Assembly: GCA_029259745.1 (NCBI GenBank)
Contig: JAJDEO010000019.1
Coordinates: 1 to 60,225, forward strand
Source: Planctomycetota bacterium
GTDB lineage: Bacteria > Planctomycetota > B15-G4
Length of the DNA: 60,225 bases
Direction of reading: 5' to 3'
This document shows positions 36,392-44,027 of the stretch, in pieces. Made by a program: the position numbers and the translations under genes. Below the pieces are notes generated by a model. That model was not told the DNA's origin and made no database searches. It was given only the letters and a program-made list of their open reading frames with translations. The first letter of the stretch is position 1. Every line of letters starts with the position of its first letter.

Positions 36392-37078
36392 GTGACTCGC
36401 ACGCCTCGCTGCCTCGTGGACGACGTCGACGCGCCCACCCCGAACGTCGACGCCGACATGCGCCGACACCTCGAACGCTCGCTCCGTATGCGCGACGGCG
36501 AGAGCGTCGAACTGGTCGACGGTCGCGGCGGCTGGGCCCGCGCGACCTGGCAGCGCGGAGGCACGCCCGTGGTCGTCGACCGCGCTCCTCGAGCGCCGTG
36601 CCCCGCCGACACGATCAGCCTCGCCATCGGCGCGCCGCGCCTGCCGCGCCTCGAGTGGCTCGTCGAGAAGGCGGCCGAGCTGGGTGTCGCGGACGTCATC
36701 CCGATCGAGACAGAACACGCCGAACGTACGCCCGGAAGGGGACGCCTCGAGCGCCTGCGACGCAAGGCCGCCTCGGCGCTCCTGCAGTCGCGCGGGCTGC
36801 ATGCGCTCGCCATCTCCGAGGCCACGAGCCTCGACGCGGCACTCGCCCGCGGCTGGGACACGATCTGGCTTGGGTCGACACCGGACGACGCCGCCACGCC
36901 CCCGCCGCCAGCGCGCGGTCGGCTGCTGATCGTGGTGGGCCCCGAGGGCGGCTTGACGAGCGAGGAGCACGCCGCCGTCGAGACCGCGGGCGGACAGGGC
37001 GTCACGATCGGGCCGGCCGTGCTACGCGTCGAGACCGCCGCGATCGCCCTCGCCGCGCTGTCGTATCACCTGCGCTGA
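36392..37078 (+). CDS. rsmE: 16S rRNA m3U1498 methyltransferase
   Basis: Methylates N3 of U1498 of 16S rRNA in the ribosomal decoding region. 228 residues, slightly short for RsmE. N-terminal PUA-like part (HLERSLRMRDGESVELVDG), then the SPOUT domain with VVGPEGGLTSEE and GPAVLRVETAAIALAAL, the trefoil-knot SAM site. GTG start at 36392. Next gene 72 bases downstream on the same strand. Confidence 0.93.
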   Translation: MTRTPRCLVDDVDAPTPNVDADMRRHLERSLRMRDGESVELVDGRGGWARATWQRGGTPVVVDRAPRAPCPADTISLAIGAPRLPRLEWLVEKAAELGVADVIPIETEHAERTPGRGRLERLRRKAASALLQSRGLHALAISEATSLDAALARGWDTIWLGSTPDDAATPPPPARGRLLIVVGPEGGLTSEEHAAVETAGGQGVTIGPAVLRVETAAIALAALSYHLR

Positions 37079-37150
37079 CGTCGTCGGGTGACGCATGTCC
37101 CCTCGCCAGCCCCCTCCGAAGCTGTCGCCGAGCCTGCTATGGTCGCGGCC

Positions 37151-37864
37151 ATGACGTCCCCACCCGAGCGTTTTCTCCGATCACTGCGCGCCGCTGGCGT
37201 TCGGAGGGTGCCGCGTGGACACATCGAGGCGGCCGCGCATGTTCACGCTGCGCCCGCTGCCCCGGTCGTCGCGCAACCGGCCGACGTCGCCGCCCCCGCG
37301 CGCCCCGATTCCGCCGCCGCCCTGGCCGCCATCGCCACCGAAGTCGCCGCCTGCACGCGCTGCGGTCTCTGCGAGAAGCGCACGCTGACCGTGCCCGGTG
37401 AAGGCTCACCGACGGCCGACATCGTGTTCATCGGCGAGGGCCCCGGCGCAGACGAAGATCGCACCGGGCGCCCTTTCGTGGGAGCCGCCGGCCAGCTGCT
37501 CGACAAGATCATCACGGCGGGCATGAAGCTGCGTCGCGAGGACGTCTTCATCGGCAACGTCGTCAAGTGCCGCCCGCCGGGAAACCGCAACCCCACGCCC
37601 GACGAAACCGCGGCCTGCGCCGACTACCTCGCGCGCCAGATTGACGCCCTCGCGCCGATGGTCCTCTGCGCGCTCGGCAAGGTCGCGGCCCACCAGCTCC
37701 TCGACACGACGCTGTCGATGGCGCGCCTGCGCGGTCGAGTGCACGAATATCGAGGAATCCCTGTCATCCCGACGTACCATCCGGCCTACCTGTTGCGGAA
37801 CCCGGCCGCGAAGGTCGAGACGTGGCAGGACATCCAGAAGGTGATGGAGATCGCGGCTTCATGA
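37151..37864 (+). CDS. Type 4 uracil-DNA glycosylase (Fe-S)
   Basis: Removes uracil from DNA, the thermostable/UdgA-like iron-sulfur class. About 237 residues. Fe-S cysteines in CTRCGLC and in VVKCRPPGNRNP with the fourth about 15 residues on (ETAACADYL). Catalytic motif A reads FIGEGPGADED, and motif B is PTYHPAYLLR. The N-terminal 60 residues are an Ala/Pro-rich extension. Start 37151 (MTSPPERFLR) is chosen; ATG 37139 and GTG 37088 are also in frame. The stop overlaps the ATG of the PilM-like gene, linking it to the downstream envelope operon. Confidence 0.92.
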   Translation: MTSPPERFLRSLRAAGVRRVPRGHIEAAAHVHAAPAAPVVAQPADVAAPARPDSAAALAAIATEVAACTRCGLCEKRTLTVPGEGSPTADIVFIGEGPGADEDRTGRPFVGAAGQLLDKIITAGMKLRREDVFIGNVVKCRPPGNRNPTPDETAACADYLARQIDALAPMVLCALGKVAAHQLLDTTLSMARLRGRVHEYRGIPVIPTYHPAYLLRNPAAKVETWQDIQKVMEIAAS

Positions 37865-39330
37865 TGGGCTTCGGTGAAACAGCTTTCGGGATCGACGTGG
37901 GTGACGGCACGCTGAAGGTCGTCAAGCTCACGCGTCGCGGCGGTCGCGTGAAGCTCACCCGGACCTGGCGGCTGCCGTACTACCTCTCGCCCGGCAACAT
38001 CGCCGACGCGGCCATCGAGGCACTCGAAGAGATCCGCCCGCACATCGACAGCGCGGCACGCATCGTCGTCGCGGCGCCGAATCAAAGCGCGAGCGTTCAC
38101 ACGTACACGGTTCCGACGCTCGAGAGCGAACGGTCCGAGGATCTGGCGCGCTACGAAGTGCTGCGCGACGTCGACGTTCCCGTCGAAGATCTGCTGATCC
38201 GCCACCGCATCCGCAAGGGCACCGTCGAACAACAGGTGCACACCTTTGCGCTGCAACGCACGCACGTCGCTCGCTGGACGTCCGCACTGCATGCCCGCGG
38301 GATCCCTTGCGACGACGTGCAGGTCGTCGGCGCCGCACTCGCTTCGTTCATCGAGGCCGAACGCCCCTGGGGCAAGGACCGCGTGCTGCTCGCCGTCGGC
38401 GCCATCGCGACCGAGCTGGTGCTCTTGACCGAAGGCGGAATCTGGACGCGTCACCTGCCGTTCGGTGTCGCCGACGAAGAAGATCTCGAGCACCTCGCAC
38501 TGCGCCTCAGCGGTGAGATCGGTGCCGCCGTCACGAAGCTGCTTCCCAACGACCGGCCCTTCGAGCCGAAGGACATCGTGCTCACGGAGGAAGGCGCGCT
38601 GCAGAGCGGGTTGATCACGGCGCTCGAAGCGGCCACGGGTCGCGACGTCACGCGCATCTCGGAACTCACGCGCGTCGCGACGGGCAAGATGGACTGGGAT
38701 CGTCGCTCGCCTGCCGAGACGCTCGCGATGGGCAAGGCCTTCGGGCTCGCGATGGCCGGCTTCGGAACTGGGCGCTTCTGGGCTCCGATGCTCGACGGCA
38801 ATCCGCAGCGCGAAGCCGCGCGACGTGTGCCACTCGCCACGGCCGCCGTGTTCATCTCGGCACTCGGGATCTTCGCCGTGACGGAACAATCGCGTCGCCA
38901 CGTCGCCGAGATCAACAACACGTTGCCCGTGCAGTTGTCGGGCAACTACCAGGATCTCTCGAACAGCTGGCGACAGATCATCGCCGAGCGCGACACCGCG
39001 CGCACGGAGGCCAACGCTCTGCTCGACATCGGAAAGCGCCGCACGGAAACGTTCGCCGTCCGACGCGCGCTCGACATCATGTCGCCGATGCTCTCGATGC
39101 GCGGCGGCTCGCAGCTGCACGTCGAGAAAGTCTGGCTCTCGACGTCGCGCCCCGGTCTTCCCGGCACGCTGACGCTCACGATTCACGCCGACCCGCGCTT
39201 CGACGAAGAACTGGGCGACAAGCTTCAGCGCGCCTATCGCCCCGCATTCCAGACCGTGCGTGTGCGCGGCCCCGACGCAGCACCGCTCGAGGGTCTGTCG
39301 CGCTTCCTCGTCGAGATCACCCTGCCATGA
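37861..39330 (+). CDS. PilM-PilN fusion protein (type IV pilus/type II secretion assembly-like)
   Basis: 489 residues. Residues 1 to about 310 are an actin-like PilM fold (AFGIDVGDGTLKVVKL, then repeated strand-helix units, VVAAPNQSASVHTYTVP). A single membrane helix follows at about 325-345 (LATAAVFISALGIFAV). Residues about 350-489 are a coiled coil plus ferredoxin-like PilN domain (QLHVEKVWLSTSRP, LEGLSRFLVEITLP). In most pilus systems PilM and PilN are separate; fusion resembles GspL of type II secretion. ATGA overlap with the preceding glycosylase and the following PilO-like gene. It would sit on the inner membrane and connect cytosolic and periplasmic parts of a secretin machine. Confidence 0.82.
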   Translation: MMGFGETAFGIDVGDGTLKVVKLTRRGGRVKLTRTWRLPYYLSPGNIADAAIEALEEIRPHIDSAARIVVAAPNQSASVHTYTVPTLESERSEDLARYEVLRDVDVPVEDLLIRHRIRKGTVEQQVHTFALQRTHVARWTSALHARGIPCDDVQVVGAALASFIEAERPWGKDRVLLAVGAIATELVLLTEGGIWTRHLPFGVADEEDLEHLALRLSGEIGAAVTKLLPNDRPFEPKDIVLTEEGALQSGLITALEAATGRDVTRISELTRVATGKMDWDRRSPAETLAMGKAFGLAMAGFGTGRFWAPMLDGNPQREAARRVPLATAAVFISALGIFAVTEQSRRHVAEINNTLPVQLSGNYQDLSNSWRQIIAERDTARTEANALLDIGKRRTETFAVRRALDIMSPMLSMRGGSQLHVEKVWLSTSRPGLPGTLTLTIHADPRFDEELGDKLQRAYRPAFQTVRVRGPDAAPLEGLSRFLVEITLP

Positions 39331-40052
39331 GAATGCTCCTCGTGGCGACGATCGTCCTGGCCGTGGCCGTCGGCGATTTCCTGATCCGCGGTCGCGGCTA
39401 TCTCGACCAGCAGCAGAGCGCCGAGGCGGCACTCGCCGAGCGCGTCGAGTCGATGAAGGCACTGCAACGCGAGCTGCCCGTCATCAGTCGCGCCGAACAT
39501 GCAGCGGCTGTCGACGAACGTGATGCCTGGTCCGAGCACGTGACGCGTCGGTATGGGTTGTTGACGCAGATCGAAGGCGCGCTCGTCGTGCCCTCGCTGA
39601 AAGTGCAGATCGAGTCGACGCGTCTGGCGGGTCTGCAACCGGGTCAGCCGGCGCGGCTCGCGATCCAGAAACAAGCGCAGCGCTCGGCACTCGTCGAGGG
39701 CGTGCTCACGCGCCTGCTCGACCACATCCAGCGCAGCGGGATCGTGCAGGTCGAGGAGATCACGGTCCTCGGGTCGGGCGACCTGACGAGTGTTCCCGGC
39801 ATCGCGGGCCTCGCGAGCGTCGAGGTCCAGGTCGTCGTGCACTCTGGTCTGGGCGAGATCGTCACCTGCCTCGAGACGCTCGTGCCCGGTGCGACGCGGC
39901 CCACCTTGTCCATCCGGACGGCGAGCATCCAGCGTGTGGGCCGCGAACGCTGGCTCGGCCTCCCCATCGATCGCATGGTCGGCCCGCCGGTTCGCCTGAC
40001 CGCGACGATCACGGCGTTCTACCCCGACAACACCGACGGAGCGAACGGATGA
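39327..40052 (+). CDS. PilO/GspM-like inner-membrane assembly protein
   Basis: 241 residues. N-terminal membrane helix (3-17), a coiled-coil stretch at about 28-60 (SAEAALAERVESMKALQREL), and a periplasmic ferredoxin-like domain from about 105 (LLDHIQRSGIVQVEEITVLG, VEVQVVVHSGLGEIVTCLETL). This layout matches PilO, the partner of PilN. Overlaps both neighbours by four bases (ATGA). Assignment is by architecture and position; sequence similarity to known PilO is weak by eye. Confidence 0.65.
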   Translation: MRMLLVATIVLAVAVGDFLIRGRGYLDQQQSAEAALAERVESMKALQRELPVISRAEHAAAVDERDAWSEHVTRRYGLLTQIEGALVVPSLKVQIESTRLAGLQPGQPARLAIQKQAQRSALVEGVLTRLLDHIQRSGIVQVEEITVLGSGDLTSVPGIAGLASVEVQVVVHSGLGEIVTCLETLVPGATRPTLSIRTASIQRVGRERWLGLPIDRMVGPPVRLTATITAFYPDNTDGANG

Positions 40053-41143
40053 CTCGCGGCGTCGTGTTGACAGGGCTCGTGGGATCGCTTATCTTCTTCG
40101 CCCTTGCACTCTTCATCCTTAACCCACTGCGGGAAAAGGACTTAGAGCAAGCAAGAGGCGTAGAAGGTCAGCTACGCCAACGGATGACAGCTCCCCTCTC
40201 CACCCCGAATGGAGAGGGCTCTCTTCGCGATGGAAAGGCCCCCGTGGGTGGGGCCCGCCCGAGCGGAGGGGCCTTGCCCGTTGGCGCAGACCCTCTGGAG
40301 ATCGCGTTGGCTAACCAAGCGGCGGTGCTCGAGGTGGATTCGTCCACACTGTACGAGTCCGTCGAGGCTCGCGCCTTCGAGATCGCCCAGCTGGAGCGCC
40401 AGCTTCCCGGAACTGGGAGCGCGGCCCGTCTCTCGCCCCCCCAGCGCCTGCGCCCGATCTACGTTCGGGGCGCCGTCGACATCGCCTGGGCGCCGGGGCT
40501 TCCCAACATCGAACTCAACAAGGCCCTGCGCGCCGGGAAAACCGACGATCTGCGCCTGGCCTACCGCGTGTACCGCGGAAACCGGGGCGCAACGCCGCAA
40601 CTGCTCGCCACCCTGGAGTTTGGCACCGAGTCGCTGCGCGACACCGATGTGCTGCTTGCGGCGGGTTCTTTTTCATACGAAGTGTGGGCTGTGCTGCTGC
40701 GTGGTTCCGGCGACGACGAGGTTCTCGTGGCCGCAGAACGCAGCGATCGTGTCACCGTCACCACTCCCGAGCACTTCACCATAGTGCTGCTGTCCGGTAG
40801 CGCCGAGTCGGCGTCCTTCTTGATCACGGCCACTGCTGGCGATCGGGCAGGCACAGTGACTAGGCTGTCCGTCGCGCCAAACGACGAGCTCGTGGTCGAG
40901 GAGCCCACGGGTGAAAAAGAGAAGACAGGACTGACGTTGACATCGCTCGTCGTCGCGGATGATCCGCGCCTCGAGCAGCGTGAACGCCTGGCTTTGACGT
41001 CCGATGGCTCGCTGATCCTCGAACCTGGTACCCGGCGTCCGCAGACGATGCAGACGCCTGTCCTGATGAATGTCACGCGACTGCAAGCCACCCTCGTGAA
41101 CGAGGCTGGTGAGCCGCGCATCTTGGAGGTCGATCTCCCGTGA
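40049..41143 (+). CDS. Membrane-anchored FN3-like protein in the PilP position
   Basis: 364 residues, not recognised as a named family. One N-terminal membrane helix (about 6-25, VLTGLVGSLIFFALALFIL). A linker at about 40-80 has atypical composition (see the repeat entry inside it). A fibronectin-III-like domain lies at about 130-215 (VDIAWAPGLPNIE, LAYRVYRGNRG, FSYEVWAVL). The beta-rich C-terminal part ends LEVDLP. It lies between the PilO-like and secretin genes, exactly where pilP occurs in pilMNOPQ, so it may link the inner-membrane complex to the secretin. ATGA overlap at its start and GTGA overlap with the secretin. Confidence 0.6.
   Translation: MTRGVVLTGLVGSLIFFALALFILNPLREKDLEQARGVEGQLRQRMTAPLSTPNGEGSLRDGKAPVGGARPSGGALPVGADPLEIALANQAAVLEVDSSTLYESVEARAFEIAQLERQLPGTGSAARLSPPQRLRPIYVRGAVDIAWAPGLPNIELNKALRAGKTDDLRLAYRVYRGNRGATPQLLATLEFGTESLRDTDVLLAAGSFSYEVWAVLLRGSGDDEVLVAAERSDRVTVTTPEHFTIVLLSGSAESASFLITATAGDRAGTVTRLSVAPNDELVVEEPTGEKEKTGLTLTSLVVADDPRLEQRERLALTSDGSLILEPGTRRPQTMQTPVLMNVTRLQATLVNEAGEPRILEVDLP
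40194..40255 (+). repeat. Two REP-like inverted repeats inside a coding region
   Basis: CCCTCTCCA (40194-40202) and TGGAGAGGG (40210-40218) form a perfect 9-bp stem with a seven-base loop; GGCCCC (40237-40242) and GGGGCC (40250-40255) form a second. Flanking codons at about 40115-40190 include TTA, AGA, GTA and TAC unlike the rest of the window. They encode the linker of the FN3-like protein (STPNGEGSLRDGKAPVGGAR), which keeps the frame open. Confidence 0.5.
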
Positions 41144-43932
41144 ACCCTTTCTCGCGGACCCGAGGTCTCGTGCTTGTTTCCGCCGCAGCCGCTGCGCTCA
41201 TTTCGAGTTGTGGCAGCCCCGACGCTTCGTCGGGCGGCGCAGGTAGTGAGCCCTTTGCCGATTCATCGGCCTGGCAGGATCCCAACGCGCCCGCGCCGGG
41301 CTCCGATGAGTGGATCGACTCGTTCGAACAGCAGGTCAACGCGATCGGTCAGGGTCAACCTGCACCGAGCGGCGCTGCCCAAGACGCGTTCAACGACTGG
41401 AACGACACGAGCTGGACGGAGACCAACCCGGTCTCGACGCCCGCGCCCGTGACCTCCACGCCTACCCCGTCGAACCCGCCCGTCGCGATGACGGACGATC
41501 TCGACGAGATCGTCCAGGCCTCGCGTGAGCGCGCCGCGCTCATCGATGGCCGCGTCGCCACGCTTGTCGGCAAGTTCGTCGACGACGGCATGGTCGCCCT
41601 CGAAAACGGTGACATCGCCGCCGCGCGGACGTCTTTCGGCCACGCGATCGAGCTCGATCCTGGTGACCCGGCGATCCGCGCCCTCTATCAGAGGACGGGT
41701 GCGCTGCTCGGCGACTCGACGGCCGAGCTCGGTGTCGCTGCCCGCGACGCCCAGGATCGCTACACCCTCAAGCAGCAGCAGGCGTTGTCGCTCGTCCAGC
41801 ACAACGTCAGCCGTGGTCGTGCCGCACTCGCGGCTGCGAACCCCGACGCTGCCATCACGCACTTCGAAGATGCCCTGACCCTTTTGCGACGCCACCCCGA
41901 CATCGCCAACTCGACCCTCCGTGAGGACGACCTGCGCGCCCTCGTGGACCAGGCCGAGTCCGAAGCCGGGCGGCTCGACGAGAAGCGTCGGGCTGAACTC
42001 GCCGATCGCGTCCGCCAGGCCGAGTTCGACTTCGAGACGCAGGAGGCCTCGAAGTTCGAGCGTCGCCTGCGCACGATGCTCGACCTCGCCGACGACCAGT
42101 TCCTCGCCGACCGCTTCCTCGAGGCCGAGGCCACGCTGTCCGAGATCCTGAAGCTCGACCCGGGCAACATCGAGGCCGAGCGTCTGCTCGAGATCACACA
42201 GCGCGCTCGCTACGGGCAGACGGCCCGCCGCAACCGCGAGCAGTACCGTCGCGAGTGGCAGCGCACGTTCGACGAGCTCGAGAACGACATGATGCCGCCC
42301 GCCGGCCTCATCAACTTCCCGGCCGACGACGAGTGGCGCAACAAGATCGCCGACGGCAGCAAGTCGTTCGGTGGCGCGCGTCGCAACGAGACGGCTGCTG
42401 ACACGGCGGTGCGTCGTCGCCTCAACGACACGCGCATCCCGACGGCGTACGAAGATGCGAGCCTCGAAGAGGTCATCGACAACCTCAGCCAGATCACGGG
42501 CGTCAACTTCCTCTACTCGCAGCTCGTCCAAGACGAGCTCGACAGCCTCTCGCCCTACACGCTGCAGGATCGCGTCGACCAGCCCGTCGCGCGCGTGCTC
42601 AAGATCCTCCTCGAGGACCTCACGAGCCCGCCGATGTCTTACGAGATCCGTGACGGTGTCGTCCGCATCATCCTCGCCGAGGAAGAGCGCAACGACTACC
42701 TGCTCGAGTTCTACGACATCCGCGATCTGACGGTCGTCCCGACCGACTACTCCTCGCAGGATTTCAACCTCCTGCCGTCAGCCGTCGACGCCGAGTCGTT
42801 CGCCGGCAACGTCGAAGACGACGAGCCGCTTCCGTTCATCGGCGAGGACAGCCTGCTCTCGCTGATCACGGACAACCTCGCCGTCGACTCGTGGAGCGAC
42901 GATCCAAACCGCACGATCCAGCTCATGCCCGGCATGCTCGTCGTGCGCCAGACGCCGGACGTCCACGGTCAGATCCGCGACCTGCTTTCCGACCTCCGCC
43001 GCAACACCACCACGATGATCCGCGTCGAGACGCGCTTCCTCGAGGTCGAAGACTCGTTCCTCGAAGACATCGGTGTCGACCTGCGCGGCCTCGACAACAG
43101 CATCCTCGAAGACTTCGGCACCTCGGGTGTCGGCTTCGGTACGCCGCAGGCCCCGAGTGGCATCGGTTCCGACAACGAGTCGGGCTTCTTCTACGACGGC
43201 ACGAACGGCGACTTGAAGGGGCGCGTCGAGAACCTGTTCGACGTCATGCTCGGAGACGAAGGCACGCTGGTTGGTAGCGGCGGCCTGTCGCTGCAAGCGC
43301 TGTTCCTCGACGACGTCGACGTCAACGCGGTGCTGCGCGCCGTCACGAAGTACGAGACAAGCAACGTCGTCAACGCTCCGTCGCTCACACTTCGCAGTGG
43401 CCAGCGCGGTGTCGTCGAAGCACTTACGACGCGCACCTATGTCCGCGACTTCGAACCTGAGATCGCCCAGGCGGCCGTCATCGCCCAGCCTGAGCTCGAC
43501 AACGTCAGCGAAGGCATCGTGCTCGATGTCCGCGCCGTCGCCTCGCAGGACCGTCGTTTCGTCACCCTCGAGATCCGCCCCACGCTCGCCGAGCTCGTGC
43601 CCGGCGAAAACGGCGACCCGCTTCCGACGGAAACCGTGTCGGTGGCCGGCGGTAACGCGAGTGATGTCACGATCCAGCTTCCGCAACTCCGCATCCAGCG
43701 CCTGCGCACCACGGCGACGATCCCTGACGGCGCAACGCTGCTCCTCGGTGGTCTCAAGAAGTCGGTCCAGCAGGATCTCCAGTCGGGCGTGCCGTTCCTG
43801 AGCGACATCCCGATCCTGAGTTTCATGTTCTCGCGTAAGGGTGAGTACGTCTCGCAGCAGAAGATCTTGATCCTGCTGACCGCGCGCGTGCTCGTCCCCG
43901 AAGAGTTCGAGCCCGAGCTCAACAACTACTGA
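41140..43932 (+). CDS. Lipoprotein secretin (PilQ/GspD-like) with TPR-like N terminus
   Basis: Outer-membrane channel subunit. 930 residues, GTG start overlapping the previous stop (GTGA). Lipoprotein signal with Cys24 (ALISSCGS). A Pro/Ser/Thr-rich linker runs to about 110. Helical TPR-like repeats lie at about 120-370 (ALENGDIAAARTSFGHAIEL, EATLSEILKLDPGNIEAERLL). An STN/N0-type domain is at about 430-510 (SLEEVIDNLSQITGVNFLYS) and an N3-like domain at about 585-650 (VVRQTPDVHGQIRDLLSDL). The secretin core runs to the end (IPDGATLLLGGLKKS, VPFLSDIPILSFMF). Paralogue of the secretin at 50086-52596. Fused TPR repeats are unusual; normally a separate pilotin or TPR protein supplies this. Confidence 0.9.
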   Translation: MNPFSRTRGLVLVSAAAAALISSCGSPDASSGGAGSEPFADSSAWQDPNAPAPGSDEWIDSFEQQVNAIGQGQPAPSGAAQDAFNDWNDTSWTETNPVSTPAPVTSTPTPSNPPVAMTDDLDEIVQASRERAALIDGRVATLVGKFVDDGMVALENGDIAAARTSFGHAIELDPGDPAIRALYQRTGALLGDSTAELGVAARDAQDRYTLKQQQALSLVQHNVSRGRAALAAANPDAAITHFEDALTLLRRHPDIANSTLREDDLRALVDQAESEAGRLDEKRRAELADRVRQAEFDFETQEASKFERRLRTMLDLADDQFLADRFLEAEATLSEILKLDPGNIEAERLLEITQRARYGQTARRNREQYRREWQRTFDELENDMMPPAGLINFPADDEWRNKIADGSKSFGGARRNETAADTAVRRRLNDTRIPTAYEDASLEEVIDNLSQITGVNFLYSQLVQDELDSLSPYTLQDRVDQPVARVLKILLEDLTSPPMSYEIRDGVVRIILAEEERNDYLLEFYDIRDLTVVPTDYSSQDFNLLPSAVDAESFAGNVEDDEPLPFIGEDSLLSLITDNLAVDSWSDDPNRTIQLMPGMLVVRQTPDVHGQIRDLLSDLRRNTTTMIRVETRFLEVEDSFLEDIGVDLRGLDNSILEDFGTSGVGFGTPQAPSGIGSDNESGFFYDGTNGDLKGRVENLFDVMLGDEGTLVGSGGLSLQALFLDDVDVNAVLRAVTKYETSNVVNAPSLTLRSGQRGVVEALTTRTYVRDFEPEIAQAAVIAQPELDNVSEGIVLDVRAVASQDRRFVTLEIRPTLAELVPGENGDPLPTETVSVAGGNASDVTIQLPQLRIQRLRTTATIPDGATLLLGGLKKSVQQDLQSGVPFLSDIPILSFMFSRKGEYVSQQKILILLTARVLVPEEFEPELNNY

Positions 43933-43956
43933 CGTCGGCAGACCACCGCGTCGGCA

Positions 43957-43979
43957 GGACGGCCTGTGAACGGCCGTCC
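43957..43979 (+). terminator. 8-bp hairpin after first secretin gene
   Basis: GGACGGCC (43957-43964), loop TGTGAAC, GGCCGTCC (43972-43979), 25 bases past the secretin stop and 48 before the next start. No T-run; may give partial termination or mRNA processing. Confidence 0.45.
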
Positions 43980-44027
43980 GCGCCGGTGCTGTGCCCCTCG
44001 ACAACTCCGATCCCGGAACAGAGCACG

